64,000 bases of DNA from Solwaraspora sp. WMMD791 (GCF_029581195.1 NZ_CP120737.1:3945001-4009000), one strand, 5' to 3'. Counted from the stretch's first letter, positions 34,436 through 43,441 are shown. The notes: generated by a model from the sequence alone, not told the origin. Numbers and translations: made by a program.

Positions 34436-34449
34436 TGGAAGCGCTCCCA
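34436..34449. promoter_or_regulatory. CebR-like operator, one mismatch
   Basis: TGGAAGCGCTCCCA differs from the CebR consensus TGGGAGCGCTCCCA at one base. It stands in the noncoding region between the Fn3-CBM2 gene (start 33826) and the RCK gene. The only plausible target reading away from it is the Fn3-CBM2 gene, 610 bp off on the minus strand. Confidence 0.55.
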
Positions 34450-34550
34450 TGGGAGGACTGTAGCCTGAGTCACGAGTTTGCGAAAGTCCAGAGCCTGATC
34501 AGCTCACGAAATGAAGGCGTGACGAGACGGTTACGCCCAGGATCCCAGGG

Positions 34551-35288
34551 TCAGCCGCCGAACCGCTGCACGTCCGCGGTCGACCCGGCGACGATCAGCA
34601 GCGCGTCCGGCGGGATCACCGAGTCCGGTACGGCGTACCGCAGGTGCTGGTCACGTTCCTTGATGCCGACGACGGTGATGCCGTACCGCTGCCGCAGCCG
34701 GGCCTGCGCCAGGGTCTGGCCCGCGCTCTCCACCGGCGCGCACACCTTCGCGATCGCGAAGCCGTCGTCGAACTCGATGAAGTCGAGCATCCGGCTGGCC
34801 AGCAGGTGCGCGACCCGGTCGCCCATGGTGGCCTCCGGGAAGATCACGTGGTGGGCACCGACCGAGGCGAGGATCCGGCCGTGCTTGGCGGTGATGGCCT
34901 TCGCCCAGATCTCCGGTACGCCGATCTCGGTCAACGCCACGACGGTCAGGATGCTGGCCTCGATGTCGGCACCGATGCCGACGACCGCGCACGGATAGTC
35001 GGCCACGCCGAGGTGTCGCAGGGACTGTTCGTCAGTAGGATCCGCCTCGACCGCTCGGGGCAGCCGGTCGGTCCAGCGCTGCACCAGGCGGGGATCGCCG
35101 TCGATGCCGAGCACCTGGTGACCGAGCCGGCACAGCGACAGCGCCACCTGGCCACCGAAGCGACCCAGGCCGATGACGGCCACGCTGTCGTCGGCGACGC
35201 CGTCGTCACCGTCGGCCACGCCGGCAGCGCTGCCGCCGACGTCGGCCAGGGACGGGTCGCCTGCCGCCAGGGACAGGTCGTCTGCCAT
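34551..35288 (-). CDS. RCK-domain (TrkA/KtrA-like) potassium regulator
   Basis: A 245-residue cytosolic subunit that gates a potassium channel or transporter. After an acidic low-complexity leader of about 35 residues, the RCK_N fold has VIGLGRFGGQVALSLCRLGH with the nucleotide-binding GLGRFG, then GIDGDPRLVQ. RCK_C follows after residue 165 with LAQARLRQRYGITVVGIKER then PPDALLIVAGSTADVQRF. RCK_C domains of this type bind c-di-AMP in several Gram-positives. No TrkH/KtrB membrane subunit is adjacent, so its partner is elsewhere. The gene is divergent from the peptidase gene with a c-di-AMP riboswitch. Confidence 0.9.
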   Translation of the reverse strand: MADDLSLAAGDPSLADVGGSAAGVADGDDGVADDSVAVIGLGRFGGQVALSLCRLGHQVLGIDGDPRLVQRWTDRLPRAVEADPTDEQSLRHLGVADYPCAVVGIGADIEASILTVVALTEIGVPEIWAKAITAKHGRILASVGAHHVIFPEATMGDRVAHLLASRMLDFIEFDDGFAIAKVCAPVESAGQTLAQARLRQRYGITVVGIKERDQHLRYAVPDSVIPPDALLIVAGSTADVQRFGG

Positions 35289-35569
35289 CAGGGAATCAAT
35301 CCAGAGGTGTTATTTCCTATTTTCAACTTCTGTCGTATTTTAGGCAGTTGTACCCCTCGGCCGCAGCTCTATCGACACAGCCGGCCACGACATGCCGTAG
35401 GCCCGCCGATGCAGAAAGTGGACATTACCCAAAGTCGTTGTCCAGTAACGGAATTCTCCCTGGTCAACGACGGTCGTCGAGGTGTTGTCGCCGGTCACCG
35501 ATCCGGTAAGCTTGCCGGCGGTCTCCGCCAGGCGGCACCCACCGGTGCCGGCGGTGACCGCCGCCTAAT

Positions 35570-35676
35570 CGTCCTTCGGGGTGAGCCGGGGAACCACGTT
35601 TCCACCGGGGTGAATCCGCGACGTCGCGGTAGGGATCGTTCCGTCCCGAACCCGTCAGCTAACTCGGTCGGCGGCC
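35570..35676 (+). ncRNA. c-di-AMP (ydaO/yuaA-type) riboswitch
   Basis: The leader of the M15-like peptidase gene carries the conserved blocks of the actinobacterial ydaO motif in order: GCCGGGGAACCA near 35585, GGGGTGAATCCGCG near 35608, CGGTAGGGATCGTTCCG near 35627, and CCCGAACCCGTCAGCTAAC near 35645, ending just before the AAGGAAAGG ribosome binding site. This RNA binds c-di-AMP and usually switches off cell-wall hydrolase genes such as rpfA or NlpC/P60 genes in actinobacteria. The ends are approximate. The rest of 35289-35569 holds the divergent promoters and a GC-rich stretch with several short inverted repeats (35500-35565). Confidence 0.85.
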
Positions 35677-35691
35677 AAGGAAAGGAACAGG

Positions 35692-36708
35692 ATGACCGCA
35701 CCCCTATACCGGCGGGTTCCGTTCACCGCCGCACTGGCCGCCGTGACCACCTTGCTCGCCGGCCTGGTCGTCGCCACCCCGGCCGCCGCCCAGGACCCCT
35801 CGGACGAAGGTGCGCAGCCACTGCTCAGCGACGTCATCGAGTCGACCAGCCGAGGCTTCGTCGAAGCAAAGGCCGCCGTCGAGGAGTCACGCAAGCGGCA
35901 ACTTCAGCTCAACCTCGAACTGGAGAAGGTGGAGGAACGACTGGAGGCGCTCACCCCGCAGATCGGCGAGGTCGCCTCCAATTCGTACCGTCTCGGCCGG
36001 ATCACCCCGGTGATGGTGCTGCTCAACAGCGCCAGCCCGGACGATCTGCTGGACCGGGCCGAGGGCCTGGACATGATCGCCATGCACGACAACAAGCGGG
36101 TCCGCGAGCTCAACGAGGCCCGCGAACAGGCCGCCCGGGCCGTCGCGGCGATCGAGGCCGAGGTGACCCGTGAGGAACAGCAGCTCGAGGTGATGTCCCG
36201 TCAGAAGAAGGAGGCGGAGAAGGCCCTGCAACTGGTCGGCGCGGTCGCCACCAACGGGTTCGTCTCGGCCACCTCGCCGGTCGCCGCTCAGGCACCCCGC
36301 AACGCGAACGGTTCCTGGCCGTCCGAGTCGTGCAGCCTGGACGACCCCACCACGAGCGGCTGCATCACCCCTCGGACCATGCACGCGCTCAACGAGGCCA
36401 AGAAGGCCGGCTTCACCCGCTTCGTCTCCTGCTTCCGACCCGGTGGTCCGTTCGAGCACCCGAAGGGCCGGGCCTGCGACTTCTCCATGCAGTCCAGCGG
36501 ATTCGGCGGCGACGCCACCGGCGACGCCCGGCTCTACGGCAACAACCTGACCGCGTTCCTGGTCCGCAACGCCGACAAACTCGGCATCCTCTACGTGATC
36601 TGGTACCGCCAGTTCTGGTCACCGACGACAGGCTGGAGCTCCTACAGCGGCGCTGGCGGCGACCCGAGCAGCGACCACACCAACCACGTGCACCTGTCCC
36701 TGCTCTGA
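35692..36708 (+). CDS. Secreted coiled-coil peptidase of M15/VanY-like fold
   Basis: An exported 338-residue wall enzyme. The signal peptide (TTLLAGLVVATPAAAQ) is followed by about 150 residues of coiled coil (RKRQLQLNLELEKVEERLEA then LNEAREQAARAVAAIEAEVT), as in NlpC/P60 and RipA-type hydrolases. The carboxyl domain of 130 residues has the M15-like metal site: HPKGRACDF (His and Asp) and SDHTNHVHLSL (HxH). It is the ARB_07466-like variant of the fold. The likely role is trimming of peptidoglycan peptides. The gene has a GGAAAGGAA ribosome binding site directly after the c-di-AMP riboswitch, so its expression should fall when c-di-AMP rises. Confidence 0.85.
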   Translation: MTAPLYRRVPFTAALAAVTTLLAGLVVATPAAAQDPSDEGAQPLLSDVIESTSRGFVEAKAAVEESRKRQLQLNLELEKVEERLEALTPQIGEVASNSYRLGRITPVMVLLNSASPDDLLDRAEGLDMIAMHDNKRVRELNEAREQAARAVAAIEAEVTREEQQLEVMSRQKKEAEKALQLVGAVATNGFVSATSPVAAQAPRNANGSWPSESCSLDDPTTSGCITPRTMHALNEAKKAGFTRFVSCFRPGGPFEHPKGRACDFSMQSSGFGGDATGDARLYGNNLTAFLVRNADKLGILYVIWYRQFWSPTTGWSSYSGAGGDPSSDHTNHVHLSLL

Positions 36709-36778
36709 GTGCCCGCGCGCCGGTCAGTCAGGACGGCTGGCCGGCGCGCGAAGCGTCGTACCCGCAACCGGTACGGGG

Positions 36779-39148
36779 TCAGTCGGTACGGGCCGACCGG
36801 CGTACCGGGGAGCGACCCGCCGGCTGCTGCGGCGGCGGGCTTGCCACCCCGGCCGGCGCGATCGCCCGGGTGACCGGCTTGTCGGCGGCGACGGTGATCG
36901 CCTCGCCGTGGTGGGTCAGTTCGATCGTCGCGTTCGGATCCACGTCGCGCAGCGCGTAGGTCACCTCGTCGCGCCCGACGGACACCCGCAGCCGCATGCC
37001 CCGCCACATCATCGCGAACTCGAGCCGGTTGATCCGCTGCGGCAACCGGGGGGCGAAGGAGAGCTCCCCGGTGTGGTCGCGCATCCCGCCGAACCCGGCC
37101 ACCAACGCCAGCCACGCCCCGGCCAGCGCCGCGACGTGGATGCCGTCACGGGTGTTGCGGTTGATGTCGTGCAGGTCCATCAGCGCGGCCTCGCCCAGGT
37201 AGTCGTGGGCGAGCTCCAGGTGACCCGTCTCGGCCGCGATCACCGCCTGGGTGCAGGCCGACAACGAGGAGTCCCGCACCGTACGCCGCTCGTAGTAGGC
37301 GAAGTTGCGGGCTTTCTCCTCGTCGGTGAAGGCGTCGCCCCGCCAGTGCATCGCCAGCGCCAGGTCGGCCTGTTTGACCACCTGTTTGCGGTACAGATCG
37401 AAGTACGGGTAGTGCAGCAGCAGCGGATAGCGGTCCTGCGGAGTGCCCGCGAAGTCCCACTCCTGGTGCCGGGTGAACCCGGCCGACTGCGGGTGCACAC
37501 CCAACTCGTCGTCGTACGGAACGTGCATGGACAGCGCGGCGTCCCGCCAGGCCGCGGTCTCCTCGTCGTCGACGCCGAGCACCCAGGCCCGGTCGGCGTA
37601 GCGCAGCGCGCAGTCGGCCGCCGTCAGCAGGTTCCGCTGCGCCATCAGGTTGGTGTAGATGTTGTCGTCGACCACCGCCGTGTACTCGTCCGGCCCGGTC
37701 ACCCCGTCGATGTGGAACCGGCCGTGCCGGTCGTGGTGGCCGAGCGACCGCCACAGCCGGGCCGTCTCCACCAGCAGCTCGAGGCCGATCTCCCGCTCGA
37801 ACTCGACGTCGCCGGTGGCCTGGACGTAGCGCCGGACCGCGTCGGCGATGTCCGCCGCCACGTGGAAGGCGGCGGTGCCGGCCGGCCAGTACGCCGAACA
37901 CTCCTGCCCCCGGATGGTCCGCCAGGGGAAGGCCGCCCCGTTGAGCCCGAGCATCCGGGCCCGTTCCCGCGCCTGGTCCAGGGTCGAGTGCCGCCAGCGC
38001 AGCACCGAGGCGACCGCCGCCGGCTGGGTGTAGGTCAGCACCGGCAGCACGAACATCTCGGTGTCCCAGAAGGCGTGTCCGTCGTACCCGGGCCCGGTCA
38101 GGCCTTTGGCGGCGATCGGCCGCTGCTCGGCGCGGGCACCGGCCTGCAGTACGTGGAACAGGCCGAACCGGACCGCCTGCTGGATCTCCGGGTCGCCGTC
38201 GACCCGCACGTCGGAGTGGTCCCAGAAGTCGTCGAGGTACTTGCGCTGCTCGGCGCAGAGCCCTTCCCAGCCGGAGATGCGGGCGCCGGCCAACGCCGCA
38301 CCGACCTGGTCGCGCAGCGCCGGCAACGAGCGCTGACTGGACCAGCCGTACGTCAACAGCTTCACCATCCGCAGCCGCTGCCCCGGCTGCAGCAGGCAGG
38401 AGACGGTGGTGCGGACCCAGTCGTCGAAGCCTTCGGTGCTCACCGCCACGTCACCGGGACCGTCGATCTCGTGCCCCATCGCCGCCGCCATCCGCAGCCC
38501 GCTGGCCTTGGTCCGGTGGATCAGCAGCCCGCCGTCGGACTGCACCAGCCGCTCCTCGGCCTGCAGCGGCTGGTCCAGTACGGCGGCCACCCGGGGGTCC
38601 TTGCTCTGCGCCGGCAACTCCTCGTTGGCGACCAGCTCGGACTGGACGATGATCCGCAGCGGCTCGTCGACCGCCTCGACCTCGAAGCAGATCGCCGCGA
38701 CCGCCCGCTGGGTGAACGACACCAGCCGGGTGCTACGGACCCGGCAGGTCCGCCCGGCCGGTGACCGCCACTCCAGGCGCCGGTCCAGCAGCCCGGCCCG
38801 CAGGTCGAGCACCCGTTCGTGGGAGATCAGGTCGCCGTAGCGCACATCGAACGGTTCGTCGTCGACCAGCAGCCGGATCGGCTTGCCGTTGGTGACGTTC
38901 ACCAGGGTCTGCCCGGACTCGGGGAAGCCGTACCCGGCCTCGGCGTAGGGCAGCGGCCGCAACTCGTAGAACGAGTTGAGGTAGGTGCCCGGCAGGCCGT
39001 GCGGCTCCCCCTCGTCCAGGTTGCCGCGGAATCCGATGTGCCCGTTCGCCAGGGCGAAGACCGACTCCGACTGCGCCAGGATGTCGAAGTCCAGCCGGGT
39101 CTCCCGGACGTGCCAGGGCTCGACCGGATAGGCCCGCTCGCGGATCAC
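36779..39148 (-). CDS. Glycoside hydrolase family 65 (disaccharide phosphorylase)
   Basis: A 789-residue enzyme that would split an alpha-glucosyl disaccharide such as maltose, trehalose or kojibiose with phosphate, giving beta-glucose 1-phosphate. The amino-terminal beta-sandwich begins with VFALANGHIGFRGNLDEG. The (alpha/alpha)6 barrel holds GYDGHAFWDTEMFVLPVLTY, GAAFPWRT, and the general-acid Glu in VTGPDEYTAVVDDNIYTNLM. Phosphate-binding HDIN/GIHVAALAG follows. The gene overlaps the HAD gene by 4 nt, and beta-phosphoglucomutase is the next enzyme of the same route. Which disaccharide is used cannot be read from motifs. Confidence 0.92.
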   Translation of the reverse strand: MIRERAYPVEPWHVRETRLDFDILAQSESVFALANGHIGFRGNLDEGEPHGLPGTYLNSFYELRPLPYAEAGYGFPESGQTLVNVTNGKPIRLLVDDEPFDVRYGDLISHERVLDLRAGLLDRRLEWRSPAGRTCRVRSTRLVSFTQRAVAAICFEVEAVDEPLRIIVQSELVANEELPAQSKDPRVAAVLDQPLQAEERLVQSDGGLLIHRTKASGLRMAAAMGHEIDGPGDVAVSTEGFDDWVRTTVSCLLQPGQRLRMVKLLTYGWSSQRSLPALRDQVGAALAGARISGWEGLCAEQRKYLDDFWDHSDVRVDGDPEIQQAVRFGLFHVLQAGARAEQRPIAAKGLTGPGYDGHAFWDTEMFVLPVLTYTQPAAVASVLRWRHSTLDQARERARMLGLNGAAFPWRTIRGQECSAYWPAGTAAFHVAADIADAVRRYVQATGDVEFEREIGLELLVETARLWRSLGHHDRHGRFHIDGVTGPDEYTAVVDDNIYTNLMAQRNLLTAADCALRYADRAWVLGVDDEETAAWRDAALSMHVPYDDELGVHPQSAGFTRHQEWDFAGTPQDRYPLLLHYPYFDLYRKQVVKQADLALAMHWRGDAFTDEEKARNFAYYERRTVRDSSLSACTQAVIAAETGHLELAHDYLGEAALMDLHDINRNTRDGIHVAALAGAWLALVAGFGGMRDHTGELSFAPRLPQRINRLEFAMMWRGMRLRVSVGRDEVTYALRDVDPNATIELTHHGEAITVAADKPVTRAIAPAGVASPPPQQPAGRSPVRRSARTD

Positions 39149-39894
39149 CGTTCGGCTCCGACCAGCAGCTCCCCCAGGTCGCTCACCACGATGTCGGCAC
39201 CGTGGGCGAGCAGTTCGTCGCCGATACCGACCCGGTCGACGCCCACCACGCAGCCGAAGTCACCGGCCCGTGCCGCCGTCACGCCGGCCAGCGCGTCCTC
39301 GAAGACCGCCGCGTTCGCCGGCTCCACCCCCAACTGCGCGGCGGCGGCCAGGAACGTGTCCGGTTCCGGCTTGCCGCGCAGGCCCTTCTCTCTCGCGATC
39401 ACCCCGTCTACCCGCACCTCGACCAACTCCTCAATCCCCGCCGCGATCAGCACGTCCCGGCAGTTGGCGCTGGCCGACACGACGGCCCGGTGCAGCCCGA
39501 CCCAGCGGGCAGCGTGAAGGTAGGCCAGCGAACCGTCGTAGACCTGCACGCCGTCTTCGGCGATACGTCGCAGCAGGACCTCGTTCTTCCGGTTGCCGAT
39601 GCCGTTGACGGTGTCGGCCGCCGGGGGGTCGTCCACCGACCCCTCGGGAAGCTCAACGCCTCGCGAGGCAAGGAAGGAACGCACCCCGTCGGCCCGTGGT
39701 CGGCCGTCGACGTACCGGCTGTAGTCGGCGCCGGGATCGAACGGGAGAAAGGGGTGACCGGTGGCCAGGGCACGGGCACGGAGGAAGTCGTTGAAGGTCT
39801 CCTCCCACGCCTTGTTGTGCACTTTCGCGGTCTGAGTCAACACCCCGTCGAGGTCGAAAAGGCAGGCGGTCACATGAGTGGGTAGACCGAGCAC
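39145..39894 (-). CDS. pgmB: Beta-phosphoglucomutase-like HAD hydrolase
   Basis: A 249-residue HAD enzyme that should convert beta-glucose 1-phosphate to glucose 6-phosphate. Motif I is LFDLDGVLTQT with the two aspartates, motif II VVSASANC, the Lys of motif III in LRGKPEPDTFLAAAAQLGV, and motif IV VFEDALAGVTAARAG. The helical cap carries YVDGRPRADGVRSFLASRG, typical of this branch. It lies upstream of, and overlaps, the GH65 gene (39145-39148), so the two enzymes are made together and act in sequence. The ABC ATPase gene is 90 bp upstream. Confidence 0.9.
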   Translation of the reverse strand: MLGLPTHVTACLFDLDGVLTQTAKVHNKAWEETFNDFLRARALATGHPFLPFDPGADYSRYVDGRPRADGVRSFLASRGVELPEGSVDDPPAADTVNGIGNRKNEVLLRRIAEDGVQVYDGSLAYLHAARWVGLHRAVVSASANCRDVLIAAGIEELVEVRVDGVIAREKGLRGKPEPDTFLAAAAQLGVEPANAAVFEDALAGVTAARAGDFGCVVGVDRVGIGDELLAHGADIVVSDLGELLVGAER

Positions 39895-39984
39895 CCCGCC
39901 AATCTAACCTGATCTCCACGGTGCCGGCCCGGTTTCCGTCGCCCGCCGGCGACGCGTGGCGGGTGAACGCGGCGGGTGAACCGG

Positions 39985-41301
39985 TCACCGCCACCCGACG
40001 TCGATGCGGTCACCCCGCTCGTCGAAGAAGTGCAGCGCGTCCATCCGGACCGAAACCGCCAACGGGTGCCCTGCGGTGACCGCCGGGTACGGAGCGAGCC
40101 GTACCGCCAGCTCGGCCGGGCGACGGTGGTGCCGGCCGCCGTCGCTGAGCACGCTCTCCCGGGCACCGCCGGACCGGGGCGAGGCCGGGTCGGCAGCCAC
40201 CGGCTCGGCGATACGCCCGGTGAGACGTTGCATCACGTTGCCGAGGCGACGCAGCCGCTGACCGGAGCCGCCGGTCGGCTCCACCGGCGTACCGCCGAGG
40301 TCGTCGACGACGATCGCGGTCGCGCCGATGTCGAGGTAGGCCAGGGATTCGTGGCCGTGGTGTTCGAGGAAACGGATCCGGCCCTGCAGGACGTCGCCGG
40401 GGGTGTCCGGGGCGACCGGGGTGAGTGCCTCGGCACGCATTCCGACCACGATGCGTTCGCCGTGGTAGTGCGACACGGCGCGGGCCCGGATGTCGGTCCA
40501 GGGCAGGTAGAGGGCCTGGTCGCCCAGGCTGAGCGTGACGTACCGGTCGAGGTGCACGTAGACCGAGGCTTCCAGCAGGTTCATCCGGGGGCTGCCGAGG
40601 AACGCGGCGACGTAGAGGGTGGCCGGCCGGCCGTACACCTCGGTCGGGGTGCCGACGTCCTGGAGCACGCCCTTGCGCATGATCGCCACCCGGTCGGCCA
40701 TGGTGAGCGCCTCGGCCTGGTCGTGGGTGACGTAGATGGTGCTGACGCCGAGCTCGCGGACCAGGCCGGAGATCTCGGCGCGCAACTCGGCCCGCAACCC
40801 GCTGTCCAGGTTGGACAGCGGCTCGTCCATCAGGAACAGCCCGGGCCGACGGACGATCGCACGGCCCATCGCCACCCGTTGCCGCTGGCCGCCGGAGAGC
40901 TGACTCGGCCGACGGGCGAGCACGTCACCGATGCCCAGCGCGCTGGCGACGTCGGCGACCCGTTCGGAGCGGGCCTCGGTGTCGACCCCGGCCAGCCGCA
41001 GCGGGAAGGCGATGTTGTCGCCGACGGTCATGTGCGGGTAGAGCGCGAAATCCTGGAAGACCATGGCGACCCGCCGGTCGCGCGGCGGGACGTCGTTGGC
41101 CAGCTCGCCGTCGAGCATGATGGCACCGCTGCTGGGATCCTCCAGACCGGCGACCATCCGCAGTACGGTCGACTTGCCGCAGCCGGAAGGGCCGAGCAGC
41201 ACCATGAACTCGCCGTCGTTGACGTCGAGATTGACGTTGTCGACGGCAACGGTCCCGTCGGTGAAGACCTTGGTCACGTCCTTGAGCGCGACGGTGGTCA
41301 C
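39985..41301 (-). CDS. Sugar ABC transporter ATP-binding protein (MsiK/UgpC type) with enlarged TOBE region
   Basis: A 438-residue ATPase of the class that energises several sugar importers. Walker A is GPSGCGKS, the signature LSGGQRQRVAMGRA, Walker B LFLMDEPLSNLDS, with the switch His in YVTHDQAEAL. The carboxyl-terminal MalK-like regulatory domain contains VGMRAEAL and VVDDLGG. About 60 additional residues rich in Arg, Gly and Pro (around residues 325-385) split the TOBE domain; relatives have about 370 residues. The GTG at 41301 is preferred since GGGGAGGTGA lies 4 nt upstream. No permease genes are adjacent, as expected for a shared ATPase. Confidence 0.88.
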   Translation of the reverse strand: MTTVALKDVTKVFTDGTVAVDNVNLDVNDGEFMVLLGPSGCGKSTVLRMVAGLEDPSSGAIMLDGELANDVPPRDRRVAMVFQDFALYPHMTVGDNIAFPLRLAGVDTEARSERVADVASALGIGDVLARRPSQLSGGQRQRVAMGRAIVRRPGLFLMDEPLSNLDSGLRAELRAEISGLVRELGVSTIYVTHDQAEALTMADRVAIMRKGVLQDVGTPTEVYGRPATLYVAAFLGSPRMNLLEASVYVHLDRYVTLSLGDQALYLPWTDIRARAVSHYHGERIVVGMRAEALTPVAPDTPGDVLQGRIRFLEHHGHESLAYLDIGATAIVVDDLGGTPVEPTGGSGQRLRRLGNVMQRLTGRIAEPVAADPASPRSGGARESVLSDGGRHHRRPAELAVRLAPYPAVTAGHPLAVSVRMDALHFFDERGDRIDVGWR

Positions 41302-41363
41302 CGTCACCTCCCCGCAGCATCGATTGCCCGCCCCGCATTGACTGTGACGAGCACCATGCCTCT

Positions 41364-41399
41364 GGCACATCGGGTAAACGTGCCATGTTCACATTGTGA
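41364..41399. promoter_or_regulatory. Possible operator of the ABC ATPase gene
   Basis: Two short inverted repeats stand between the glycosyltransferase gene and the ATPase gene: GGCAC...GTGCC (41364-41384) and the palindrome TCACA-T-TGTGA (41389-41399). Placement 63-98 bp upstream of the start fits a sugar-responsive regulator site; identity unknown. Confidence 0.35.
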
Positions 41400-41428
41400 C
41401 AGTGTGATTACCGATGATGCCGGGGAGA

Positions 41429-43402
41429 TTACCGAGCGGTTACTTCCGCAGGGTGGGGCGCTGGGGCCGGGGCGGTGCCGAACTCCGCGTACCGGGGGAC
41501 GCCGTCCCACTGCTGACCGGAACGGCGCAGGAAGTAGTCGAGCCCGGCGTCCCAGGTGTGCCCGGTCGCCCGCCGCTCGTACAGGTACCCGAGCGGATGG
41601 GTCCGGTAGATCAGCCCACCGGCGCGCAGCACCCGGTCCATCAGGCCGCGGTCCACCGACCGGGGCACCGGCCGCCAGCCGCCGACCGCCTCCAGGTCGC
41701 CCCGGGCCATCAGCATGGTGCCGCCGGCGACCGGAGCGCCGTACGTCTCCGGCGGTACGGCGGCCCGCCGTACCGTCACGCCCAACGTCTGCAGCACCAC
41801 GAACTCGGCCGCCTTGCCGACCAGCATCGCCCCGGAGAACTCGCGGGCCAGCACCAGGTCCCAGACGTGCTCCGGGCCGTACACGTCGTCGTCGTCGACC
41901 TTGGTGACCAGGCTCCCCCGGGCCTGGGCGGTCGCCGCCCCCATCACCTCACCGAAGCTCAACCCGGCCGGCGCGCTGAAGATCTGGATCGGCCGGCCGC
42001 AGTCGGCCAGCTGCGACCGTACGTCCGCCGCCAGCTCGATGCCGTGCAGGCAGAGCACGATCTCCAGCTCCGGGTAGGTCTGCCCGGCGAGTTGCCGCAC
42101 CACCTCCGGCAGATACTCGGGCCGGCGGGTGACCAGCACCGCGCTCACCGACGGCGGGGCGGCCAGCGCCGGGAACGTACCGCCGGTGACGTCGCCGGCG
42201 GCGAACGCCGCGCCGTGTCCGCGCAGCGCCGCCGACCGCTGCCGTACGCTGCGGATCTCCCACTCCAGCGGGTCCGCGCCCACCCCGGGCAGCTCGGTAC
42301 GCAGCACCTCGAGCAGCCCTTCGGCGAGCCGGTCGGCGACCGACGGCGGCAGCTGTGGCACCCGCAGCACCGCCCCGCCCGCCGCCACCTGGGCCAGCAG
42401 CGTCGCCTCCGCCGCCGGGTCCGCCGCCGGCAGCTCGGGGCAGGTCAGCTGGGCGAACCGCCGGGTCGCCGCCAGCTGGTCGCCGGTGAGCGGCAGCGCG
42501 TCGAGGCGGCCGGACGCGACCGGTGGCGTGTCGGCACCGCCGGACGGACGGATCCGCCACCGCAGGACCGGCTCGCCGGTCAGCAACTCCAGCACCCCGG
42601 ACGGTTCCTCGGGCCCGTACCGGCGGCCGCGCCCGATCGGGTTCGCCATCGCGGCGTCGACAAGCACCAGCGGCTGCCGGTTGGTCACCCGGGCACCGGT
42701 CCCGCCGGCCGTCACCGCGACCCCGACCAGCTCGGGCCCGGCGGTCAGGACCGCCGCGTCCGGCGCGAGCACCACGTCGTACGCCCGGATCTCCGGGTTG
42801 ACCGCCAGTTGGTCGGCCACCGTGACGTTGCCCGCCGGCGCCTGCCAGGCCGGGACCGGGCCGACCACGGTGACGTCGGCGCTCGCCGGGCGCGGCAACG
42901 GCCGCACCGGCGCCAGCACCGCCCAGACAGCGGCCAGTACGTCGTGCAGCGCGACGGGCGCGGCCAGCTCGACGGTGACCCGTGCGGTACCGCCGCCGGC
43001 CGGCAGCACCACCCGCTGCCCCCGGACACCGGGCACCGGGCCGAGCCGGCCCGACCAGCCCGGCGTCGGCGGGCGCCAGCGACGCACCCGGACGGTGAGC
43101 CGACGCACCGGGGTGCGGGCGGCCGGTGCGGTGAACAGCGTGCGCAGCGCGGCCAGCGACTCGGCGTCGACCAGCAGGTGGCGCAGCGGGCCCGCCATCG
43201 CGGGCAACGCCCGCTCGGGGCCCTGTTCGGACAATCGGATCCGCCGCCACCAGCGGCGGGAGCCGACACCGCCGGCCCGCATCCGGTCCGCTGCCGTCGA
43301 GGAGGACTGCACCGCCGCCTGCTCCGTCACCCTGCTGCCACCCTGCCCTCGGATCAGATCCCGCAACGGGGCCGACGCGCGCCCGCGCCCGACCCACGTC
43401 AC
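41429..43402 (-). CDS. Two-domain glycosyltransferase (GT2 at carboxyl end)
   Basis: A 657-residue protein. The first 380 residues form an alpha/beta region with no familiar motif (LVVDAESLAALRTLF-like LLVDAESLAALRTLF, ADVTVVGPVPAW, YDVVLAPDAAVLTAG), possibly a degenerate GT domain. Residues 385-640 are a GT-A domain: SAVLVTRRPEYLPEVVRQLA, YPELEIVLCLHG, a metal site LVTKVDDDDVYGPEHV, VAGGTMLMARGDLEAVGGWR and DRGLMDRVLRAGGLIYRTHP. It probably adds a sugar to a surface polymer. The GTG at 43402 is chosen over 43330 because a TAGCCT box lies 5 nt before it. A sister gene starts 39 bp away on the other strand. Confidence 0.85.
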   Translation of the reverse strand: MTWVGRGRASAPLRDLIRGQGGSRVTEQAAVQSSSTAADRMRAGGVGSRRWWRRIRLSEQGPERALPAMAGPLRHLLVDAESLAALRTLFTAPAARTPVRRLTVRVRRWRPPTPGWSGRLGPVPGVRGQRVVLPAGGGTARVTVELAAPVALHDVLAAVWAVLAPVRPLPRPASADVTVVGPVPAWQAPAGNVTVADQLAVNPEIRAYDVVLAPDAAVLTAGPELVGVAVTAGGTGARVTNRQPLVLVDAAMANPIGRGRRYGPEEPSGVLELLTGEPVLRWRIRPSGGADTPPVASGRLDALPLTGDQLAATRRFAQLTCPELPAADPAAEATLLAQVAAGGAVLRVPQLPPSVADRLAEGLLEVLRTELPGVGADPLEWEIRSVRQRSAALRGHGAAFAAGDVTGGTFPALAAPPSVSAVLVTRRPEYLPEVVRQLAGQTYPELEIVLCLHGIELAADVRSQLADCGRPIQIFSAPAGLSFGEVMGAATAQARGSLVTKVDDDDVYGPEHVWDLVLAREFSGAMLVGKAAEFVVLQTLGVTVRRAAVPPETYGAPVAGGTMLMARGDLEAVGGWRPVPRSVDRGLMDRVLRAGGLIYRTHPLGYLYERRATGHTWDAGLDYFLRRSGQQWDGVPRYAEFGTAPAPAPHPAEVTAR

Positions 43403-43441
43403 GCCAGAGGCTACCGGTCGGCGTTGCGGTACGCTGCACGC
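43403..43441. promoter_or_regulatory. Compact divergent promoter pair, both leaderless
   Basis: On the minus strand TAGCCT (43408-43413) lies 5 nt before GTG 43402. On the plus strand TACGCT (43430-43435) lies 6 nt before GTG 43442. Only 39 bp separate the start codons, so the two promoters must overlap back to back. Confidence 0.6.
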
